A stretch of 64,000 bases of DNA from assembly GCA_963965975.1 (NCBI GenBank), contig OZ014421.1, forward strand, positions 6,749,413 to 6,813,412, written 5' to 3'. Position 1 is the first letter of the stretch. Each line of letters starts with the position of its first letter. The DNA is from Xestospongia bergquistia (taxonomy: Eukaryota > Porifera > Demospongiae > Haplosclerida > Petrosiidae). The notes below the pieces were generated by a model, which had not been told where the DNA came from, did not search any database, and saw only the letters and a list, made by a program, of their open reading frames with translations. The position numbers and the translations under genes were made by a program. Below are positions 51,527 through 64,000 of this stretch, in pieces.

Positions 51527-51901
51527 AAACAGTGTATGTCACAATTTGTATTAAATTAAACTGACAGATAGTTCAGGTTTGTCTCTTACTGCTCTAGTTA
51601 TATTTCGTAGTGTGAATACAATTATCTGATACTAGTTGATAAGAGTAGATAAAATTTGCTGTTTTTTTCAATTTTTTATACGATTACAGTATAAAATTTT
51701 ATCCATTTGAGTTCAGTTGATAAAAAAAATTTACAAAAGTAAATGTTTACATGTCTTAAAGTAATGATTTGATAACAAATAACATTTGATATAATGGAAT
51801 ATAGTATATATAACTATATATAAATGTGTATTGTAATGTATTATGTACATGTAATACCATACCATATAAAATACCACCTGTAATGACCATATTAGGAAAT
51901 T
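51527..51901. other. Convergent intergenic gap, ARPC5 / WDR13
   Basis: 375 bp of AT-rich 3'-flanking sequence. No coding or structured feature was recognised. Confidence 0.5.
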
Positions 51902-54029
<2,128 letters not shown>

Positions 54030-54299
54030 AAAAGTCACCTTTGTTAGTTGACATAGCCAATTACTCCACCCACATGAAGTAAGGGACAATTCCTTGATGA
54101 AAAGAAGTTGTAACAGTTTATTACCAAATATGGTAACATACATATCTCTTACCTTACGATGGGTAGTCGTTGGGAGCCTCTCTAAGGTCTGAACTTATTT
54201 GTGTAAACACAAGCTTAGTATACGGAGTAATTATTTCCTCGCATTATATTTCTATATGAATTTCAGAATGTTTCCGTTCACTCTCGTAAACTCATTACC

Positions 54300-54305
54300 C
54301 ACGTG
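54300..54305. promoter_or_regulatory. E-box CACGTG upstream of WDR46
   Basis: CACGTG lies 13 bp upstream of the WDR46 ATG. The same hexamer occurs in the MED22/RPL7A and PFDN6/SURF1 promoters. Confidence 0.45.
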
Positions 54306-54318
54306 TAAGTCTTAGAGT

Positions 54319-56489
54319 ATGTTGTCCACTCAACCTGAGGAAAGAAGAGCTAGAGAACTCGAGAGAGAAGTAAGAGCACTTAAAGATGGAGGAACGAGAA
54401 GAAAAGTTGCTAAATATGACAGGATAAAAAAGGAACTGTGGAATGTATGAAATATTTCAGTACATCTTAAACTAATTTATGATTTCAAATTAGGACAATG
54501 ATACTCATCTCAGGTTTAAAAAGACATTAAAAGGCAAATATGCTAAAGGTCACAAATCAGCAACTCATGCTGCTCGAGCAGAGTTAATTCATCATCAAGA
54601 AAAGCCAGGGTATACAAATGATATATACAAAATTGAATATAACTATCTCTTTAGATTGATTGAGACAGATAAAATGGAGAAGACTTATCAATTAACTCAA
54701 GAAAAAATTATAGAAGCTGCTCCATTAGCTGCTAGTCAACAGGTTGATCACATGACTATCACATGAAATATTTATATATCAATTTTGTGTAGTATTTTAA
54801 TCTCTCACTAAATGAACTGGGTCCTTATGCAATCAACTATTCCCGAAGTGGGAGGTAGATTTATTGATGTATTAATAGTACTGTATCCATTTTTAATAGG
54901 TACCTTCTTCTCGGAGGTCAAAAAGGTCACCTTGCTTCTTTTGATTGGCGCTATAAGAAGTTAGACTGTGAAGTGCAAGTTCGACAAACTACACGTGATA
55001 TTCAGTAAGAAAATAAAAAAAGATACAATTTTTATCCGACTCTTTTCTTCCTCTAGTTATTTACATACTGAGAAAATGTTTGCAGCTGCTCAGAAGAATT
55101 TTGTGTACATTTATGATAATTCTGGAACTGAGATACATTGTATGAAGAAAATGGAGTGTGTCAATAAATTGACATTCCTTCCTTACCACTTCCTTCTCGT
55201 CTCTGCTGTAAGACTCTGTTGTTAATTATTATAAAATATCTCTTTCTCCCCTAGAGTGAGTTCAGTTGTCTAAGTTATTTGGATGTCTCTATTGGACAAT
55301 TTGTTGTACGCCATTGGACTGGTCTTGGTCCTCTAAGGACACTCTGTCACAATCTTCATAATGGTGTAGTACATTTGGGACATCACAATGGAACTGTTAC
55401 ACTATGGACACCTAACATGAAGAAACCAGCTGTGAAAATGCTCTGCCATCGAGGACATGTTACTGGGATAGCTATGGATCGTGAAGGACGGTAAATTAAA
55501 TTATGATATACTTTTCAAATTTTGATTTTAATCACCAAAATGATTGATATTGAAGGAAATATCTATTTTATAGTATATCTGTCTTTATCTAGGTACATGG
55601 TTACCACTGGAATGGATGCACAAATGAAAGTATGGGACATTAGACAATACAAACCATTACATGGTTTCTATACACATCGTCCAGCATCTTCTCTAGCCAT
55701 AAGTCAACGTGGACTAGTAGCACTAGGGTATGGCACAAAATGTGAAGTAAGAAAGATGATAACTTAATTTGAAATGCCAAATGTATTTTTCTTCTGTATA
55801 GATTTGGCAAGATGTTTTCACTAATCCTGATCGACGTCCTCCTTATCTCAAATATCATCTATCAGGACAGCTGCATCAATTGCAGTTCTGTCCTTATGAA
55901 GATTGTCTAGGAATAGGACATAGCAAAGGTTTTACAAGTATTATCACACCAGGTGGGTATGTCCCTATAACTATAGCTCATTAAGTAACTTAATTAGGTG
56001 CTGGGGAGCCCAACATTGATGCACTAGAAGTTAACCCTTATCAAACTAAAAGGCAGAGACAAGAGTGGGAAGTCAAAAGTCTTTTGGAAAAGATACCAGC
56101 TGAATTGATAATGTTAGAACCCCAACAGATTGTTCAATTTCATGATTCCAAAATTGAAAAAGAAGAGACAACTGCAGTAGAAGCTCAAGTATGTACTTTT
56201 GTTAATTTTTACTTACATACTTTCTCTCTCTTATAGGCTAATAAAGCAACTTACAAGTTTAAGAAAAAAGGTCGAAGTACTCCTGCAAAGATGGCTGCAA
56301 AGAAACAACAAATGAAGGACAAGATAGCAAGGGTAAGAGGACATTTTATTTTATCGATTGTGTAATGTGTATTTAAAGGCTTTGAGACAACAAAAAGTGA
56401 GAGCGTCAAAATTAAGAGCTCAAGAGAGGGCATCTCAAAGAGACAATGAACAACAGAACATGACATCAATTTTAGATCGCTTCAAATAA
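54319..56489 (+). CDS. WDR46: WD repeat protein 46 (BING4; small-subunit ribosome biogenesis)
   Basis: Nucleolar beta-propeller scaffold of 18S rRNA processing (yeast Utp7). Twelve exons: 54319-54444, 54494-54609, 54655-54742, 54793-54854, 54900-55004, 55057-55207, 55255-55490, 55593-55746, 55802-55952, 55998-56188, 56237-56332, 56379-56489; 528 residues. Motifs: a charged N-terminus, GPYAINYSRSGRYLLLGGQK, GHLASFDWRYKKLDCEVQV, TEKMFAAAQKNFVYIYDNSG, NGVVHLGHHNGTVTLWTPN, MVTTGMDAQMKVWDIRQY and the BING4CT domain (GFTSIITPGAGEPNIDALEV then NPYQTKRQRQEWEVKSLLEK). A basic C-terminal coiled region closes the protein. The AATAAA signal overlaps the stop codon, and GOLGA2-like ends 41 bp away. Confidence 0.94.
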
Positions 56490-56530
56490 AATTATAACTG
56501 TATTATTCAAAATTTTATTCTGTCCCTCTT

Positions 56531-59743
<3,213 letters not shown>

Positions 59744-60354
59744 AACACAAAGCGCCTAACAAAAAGAATATATTTTTCAATATTACTTTAAAGTAATTTA
59801 TTATTCGTTTAAATAGGAATGTCACAGCAAAAGTAGTCCCACCCAAAAGTGGTCTTAATCCACTTTGATAATTGATCCCCCAGATCATTTTTGGCTGCTA
59901 AAATGATTTCAAAAGTTTAAAGTTATGTTACACCACCACTTCTTATAAAATTGATGAACAAAATTACAAATGCCTATTTTAGTATTAACTGTTATATAAA
60001 CAGTCTTAGGTTGACCCTATATAATAAGCTAATCATGGCTAAAACAAGGTAGCCATTAGCTGGAGAAAGTTATCCAAAGCTGGAGCACTCAAGGAACGAA
60101 AGGAGCTGTTATAAATTTAGATGGAAGGTAATGAAGAGTGTTCAGGTAATGATTTTTATTTCTTAAGCCTCTATAAAATTAAATAATATTATGATAAAAA
60201 TTATTATAATTAGTAGTGTTAGTTGTAGTTTGCTTTAAGTAGGACTAGTTTTATTCTTGGCTCTAGCTTTAATTATTTTAACAGTCATCGATGCTAATAA
60301 TCATATTCATAGTTGTCGTTAATGAGATTCATAAGCATACACAGTGCCGCCCCA
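59744..60354. other. Intergenic region upstream of GOLGA2-like
   Basis: AT-rich sequence with no recognisable coding or RNA feature. It presumably includes the GOLGA2-like promoter. Confidence 0.5.
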
Positions 60355-60399
60355 CAATAGCATGAAGACAAAATCGTAAGTACATATAAAAGGAAACTT

Positions 60400-60765
60400 G
60401 AACAGTCATGAGTGCCAGTGTGTTGTGGGCCAGCGTTCTGCAATGCATCAGACCTCTGAGATGGTTACCAGCATACTCTACGGAGTATCCGAAAGGCCGA
60501 CTAGGATAGGGCTGGTAGTCTCCCTTTAAACGAGACGAGGCTGGTGTATTTGTAGTTCCCGGTTCCTGAATGCGACATTCCCTAAGAGCTGGAATCCCGT
60601 ACGGCTGGTTTTAAGTTAGGGCGACGCTCCAGCCAGGATTACCTCGCGAAGACGAGGGTTACCAAGCCAGGTGGCGGTCCCAGCAATAGCAGGGAATCCT
60701 GGAGCCTAAGTGGAAGCCTGAGTGGGTGAGCGAGTAGGAATCGTTTGGGCAACACACAAGGGTTT
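60400..60765. other. GC-rich, hairpin-rich island of unknown nature
   Basis: About 365 bp with clearly higher GC than its surroundings. Visible stems: TACCAGC (60466-60472) with GCTGGTA (60511-60517) enclosing ATACTC-TACG-GAGTAT (60473-60488); GTCTC/GAGAC (60518-60536); ATTCC/GGAAT (about 60577-60595); GGCTGG (60603-60608) with CCAGCC (60629-60634); CCTCG-CGAAGA-CGAGG (60642-60657). Open frames are short in all directions. An A/T-rich tail of TTTTATTTTATTTTATTT follows at 60762. I could not match it to 5S, SRP, RNase P/MRP, U snRNA or tRNA. It may be a non-coding RNA or the structured end of a retroelement. Confidence 0.4.
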
Positions 60766-61550
60766 TATTTTATTTTATTTTATAAATTAGATTTATTTAA
60801 AATTACTGGGAAACCTGTTTTTTTTTTTTATTTTATAAGTTAGATTTATCTAAAACTACTAGGAAACTACCTGTCAGTAGAACTGGCCCTCAGACTGTCA
60901 TAGAGAACATTTCACGGATTTGCTTAAGTTGTATGGTATATACAAAATATGCAATTGGTATTATGAACATAAAACTGGTTTAACCAGTTTGATTTGTTTA
61001 TTAGATGTATTCAAATCTTGAGATTGGTTACCTCATCACGAATTTGTTTAATCCTGTTATATGACAACATCAAGTGAAGAAATCATTGACAATTATTGGA
61101 TTTATAAAAGTTTGACACCCAAGCAACAACAACAACAATAATAATAAGAGAGGGAAAAGAGTTAATTAATGAGCAATTAAAATAATATAGATATTGTCTT
61201 AAGAGCGACATGGGACTTAGCTATATAAATATGTTTACAAGATTTAAGATTACAAACATCACAAAAGAGCAATTGTATCATTACCGCTATATAAAAATTA
61301 TAATTATTTATAACTACACTTATATACTTAGTGAATCACTAATAATAAATAGCTTTCCTACATGATATAACCTGGTTTAGCAAAAAATGGAGACAGTACC
61401 TTTAATGATATCCTTACAACAACACATCACACTTATCCAGTTCCTTTTAGTAATGTTTGGTTTATAATTGCTTATAAAAGAAGTTAAAAGAAGAAAATAT
61501 GCATCAAAACAATTCAAACACACTCTAGATCCGTAAGATGTTAATGTGAT
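60766..61550. other. Intergenic AT-rich region with a two-copy repeat
   Basis: From about 60763 to 60875 a segment of about 60 bp (TTTTATAARTTAGATTTATY, TAAAAYTACTRGGAAAC) occurs twice, directly after the GC-rich island. The rest is AT-rich with no recognised feature. Confidence 0.55.
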
Positions 61551-61554
61551 TAAT

Positions 61555-61750
61555 TTCTTCTTCTTTTCCAATTTGACACCAAAATATGACACTTACATAC
61601 CATCTCTTGAACATCTTTTACCATCTTTGGCCACATAAAACGCTCGATAATTCAGTTTAGTGTACAATTGATTTTGGATCCATGTGGCATACACTCAGAA
61701 TTTTTACTCTATCCTCCAAATTAGACACATATTTTACTTCTACAACCTGA
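61555..61750 (-). pseudogene. Decayed integrase zinc-binding (H2C2) fragment
   Basis: Minus-strand frames from about 61743 down encode VEVKYVSNLEDRVKILSVCH then MDPKS. In another frame (61645 down) they encode ERFMWPKMVKDVQEMVCKCH. Together these resemble the HHCC zinc-binding domain of Ty3/gypsy- or Ginger-type integrases (CHxDP...RFxWPxMxxDV...CxxC). Stops and a frameshift separate the two halves and no catalytic core follows, so it is a dead fragment. Confidence 0.5.
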
Positions 61751-62067
61751 ATGAATATTAAATAACTATTTGTAAGTAGTTAAATTGAAATTGTTTATAC
61801 ATCTCTAGTTTCATAAGTAAAGACAGTTACTTATAAAGAAATTATCTTTCTTTTCTGCTTTTCTTGAACAACATCTCTCCGTTCTTCAATACAAATTTGC
61901 TGCTTTTTTCTTATAATTCGCTTTCTTTTTTTCACATCATTCTGGATTCCACCTTTAGTGGTAACCCTCTTTCACTAAGAAATCTGATGTAGGACACGCG
62001 GACCGATAATAGCAACCAAATTTGGTCCGCCCCGTCTGGGACCGAAATTATCGTGACAGGAAAATAA

Positions 62068-63545
62068 ATGAATTTGAGAACACTCAGAGCTACAACTCTC
62101 AACTTATTACTACGATATTGTAAAAACTATTTTTGCAGACAACAGTCTTACTTTCTTCCTAGTATGGCATCAGGAAAGTTAGACACACCTCATTTCCATG
62201 CCATTCTAACTCCAGGTAAGCCTTGGACAGTAAAGTGGTTAATATATCATTGTATTCAGATCTCCTTAGGTTGGGTCAACTTTTTAAATCAGAAGGTTAC
62301 TCACTAAGATTAGTTGGGGGAGTAGTTCGAGACTTGTTGCTAGGATGTAAACCCAAAGATGTTGACCTAGCAACGGAATGTACTCCCGATGAAATGATTC
62401 GTCTTTTTGAACGGGAAGGTATACGTCATATCCCTACTGGATTACAACATGGTACCATTACCGCCCACATAAACAATGTCGATTATGAGATAACTACATT
62501 ACGAGTAGATCATTTGACTGATGGACGTCATGCTGTAGTTGAATTTACATCAGATTGGAAGACAGATGCAGAGAGACGTGATCTGACTATTAATGCTATG
62601 AGTTTAAATTTTGATGGAGTTTTATATGATTATTTTGATGGACAACGTCATTTAGCTGAACATAAAATATGTTTTGTTGGTGACTCTCGTTCAAGAATTA
62701 AAGAGGATTACCTTCGAATTCTACGCTATTTCAGGTAAGGTGCATTTGTGTTTAGTTACTAAAAATAACTTGATGTTTGATGACATCATAGTCACTAACT
62801 ATATTTAGGTTTTATGGTCGTATTGCTTTGTCTCCTGATGGACATGATGCAGACACTCTTGCTGCTATTAAAGAAACAGCTGAAGGACTTTCAGGGATAT
62901 CTGTTGAAAGAGTTTGGATGGAAATGAAGAGGATTCTTGTAGGAAGACATACCCCACATCTTATTAATTTGATGTACCAAGTGGGTGTGGCTCATTATAT
63001 TAGTAAGTCAAAAAGTTTTAAATAGCATATAGATATATATTTATTTCTCTCTAGATCTTCCTAGTGATGGTAATTTACAAGAACTTACTAACGTTTGGAA
63101 GAGAATGCAAGGAAGATATCACTTACAACCAGTAAGTGTTCTGGTTAGTTTAACACATACATCACAGGAAGCTGAGGAACTTGGACGAAGATGGAAACTT
63201 TCAAATACAGAGAGAAAATTAGGAATATTTGTAGCTGAACAACGAGAGAAAGGATACCAAGACACACCTCTGAAATATTATCAAGATTTATTGGTAGATG
63301 GAGTATCACTTGAGCACATTACTGAGGTATTACGTTATTGTGGACGTGTTGAACAAGCTTCAGAGCTTGAAAGATGGACTGTACCCATCTTTCCATTAAA
63401 TGGTAAACATTTAGCAGCTGTAGGTCTGACAGCTGGTCCACAAATGGGTAGAGTATTAAAAATGGCAAAGGAAAAATGGAAAGATAGTTTCTATACTCTT
63501 AACAAAGAAGAATTGTTAGAAATGACAGTTAAAAATTGTAGATAA
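62068..63545 (+). CDS. TRNT1: CCA tRNA nucleotidyltransferase 1
   Basis: Adds and repairs the CCA end of tRNAs in mitochondria and cytosol/nucleus. Four exons: 62068-62215, 62260-62734, 62809-63003, 63056-63545; 435 residues (human 434). Class II nucleotidyltransferase motifs: LRLVGGVVRDLLLG followed by KDVDLATE (metal-binding DxD), TLRVDHLTDGRHAVVEFTSD, RRDLTINAMS and the RIKEDYLRILRYFRFYGRIA segment. The first 26 residues (MNLRTLRATTLNLLLRYCKN...) look like a mitochondrial presequence. An in-frame internal ATG at 62164 (MASGKLDTPHF) would give a cytosolic/nuclear form, a dual-targeting layout known for this enzyme. The C-terminal body domain is complete. Confidence 0.95.
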
Positions 63546-63683
63546 TAATAATAGAAATCATTTTTAGTGTTTTCAATGATCTAAAGATTAAAGTAAGAAT
63601 GTCATAATAATTTATAAAACTGATGTATGTTTTAATATAATACTATGAAAGGGACCAATGGAGGAGGATGATCTGGTCATGAT

Positions 63684-63991
63684 TTATGACAGCTGCTGAG
63701 ACTTGCCCAATTCCTTCAAAGCCCATTGTTTATTTTCAATGTCCAATTTTATTTGATGATACTCTTGACTTAGTGAAACAAAGTTAGCACCCAAGGTCTG
63801 ATAATGATCAAGCGCTTGGCGAGTTTCTATCAGCTGTGACTCCAGCTGGTGTTGGGTAGCATCTAAATAAGCTCTATGAATGGGCAGAGACTAAAAGAAC
63901 AATTCTGTGAATTATTATTTACCTGATATGTTTAAGAGCCCCCACTTTATCTGGCGAATAAGTTGCCACCATTAACTGGAGTTTAATAACA
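63684..63991 (-). CDS. HAUS4: HAUS4-like (augmin subunit) C-terminal end, truncated by window
   Basis: Only the last two exons are present: 63991-63923 and 63873-63684. They encode a helical, coiled-coil-like segment: VIKLQLMVATYSPDKVGALK, HIRAYLDATQHQLESQLIET, then YQTLGANFVSLSQEYHQIK and a conserved-looking ENKQWALKELGKS end. The pattern 'LG..F..L..EY......ENK.WAL..L' resembles the end of HAUS augmin-like complex subunit 4, which helps nucleate spindle microtubules. The match is by memory of the family end only. The 5' part lies beyond the right edge. TRNT1 ends 138 bp away, tail to tail. Confidence 0.5.
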
Positions 63992-64000
63992 CTAATATAG

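Noticed and set aside
60400-60765. GC-rich island as 5S rRNA, SRP RNA, RNase P/MRP, tRNA or hammerhead ribozyme
   Set aside because: None of the diagnostic conserved blocks of these RNAs (5S A/C boxes, SRP domain IV loop, P4 motif, hammerhead CUGANGA core) could be found.

Overview
The window is AT-rich nuclear DNA from an early-branching animal, most likely a sponge (demosponge-like). The evidence is a true Notch receptor (15 EGF repeats, three LNRs, NOD, membrane segment, ankyrin repeats), ciliary/centrosomal genes, very short GT-AG introns (often 35-70 bp), tiny intergenic gaps and abundant (CT)n/(GA)n tracts. No species can be named from the sequence alone. I reconstructed 24 protein-coding genes by splicing frames across GT-AG introns. 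Almost all complete models sum to an exact multiple of three and end close to the length of their human counterparts.

Layout, left to right: Notch (+, 5' end missing), SRD5A3-like polyprenol reductase (-), EDEM3-like ER mannosidase (+), an unassigned ankyrin protein (-), kynurenine formamidase AFMID (+), prefoldin-6 (-), SURF1 (+), MED22/SURF5 (-), RPL7A/SURF3 (+), two tandem stomatins (-,-), DNAJC4-like (+), LRRIQ3 (+), CCDC15-like (-), TBC1D23 (+), ODAD3/CCDC151 (-), PLPP6-like lipid phosphatase (+), CDK9 (-), ARPC5 (+), WDR13 (-), WDR46 (+), GOLGA2/GM130-like (-), TRNT1 (+), and the 3' end of a HAUS4-like gene (-). Of 23 neighbouring gene pairs, 21 lie on opposite strands. Nine divergent pairs have starts less than 300 bp apart, so shared bidirectional promoters look like the rule here. 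Several convergent pairs are only 30-150 bp apart.

The most striking pattern is the gene content. NOTCH, the SURF1-MED22-RPL7A cluster, CDK9, GOLGA2, stomatin, ARPC5, EDEM3, ODAD3, WDR46 and PFDN6 all have human counterparts on 9q33-34, 6p21, 1q25 or 19p13, the four regions of the MHC/NOTCH paralogon. The window therefore looks like an unduplicated 'proto-MHC' linkage block. Within it, MED22 and RPL7A keep the head-to-head arrangement seen in the vertebrate surfeit locus. The three ciliary/centrosomal genes (LRRIQ3, CCDC15, ODAD3) each carry an RFX X-box-like palindrome within about 70 bp of the start codon.

Non-genic content: a 71-bp satellite-like array and other minisatellites inside introns; two copies of a long-arm foldback (MITE-like) element, in AFMID and SURF1 introns; a tRNA-like Pol III relic in an AFMID intron; a decayed integrase fragment; an orphan copy of stomatin exon 1; and a GC-rich, hairpin-rich island near 60.4-60.75 kb that no recognised family explains.
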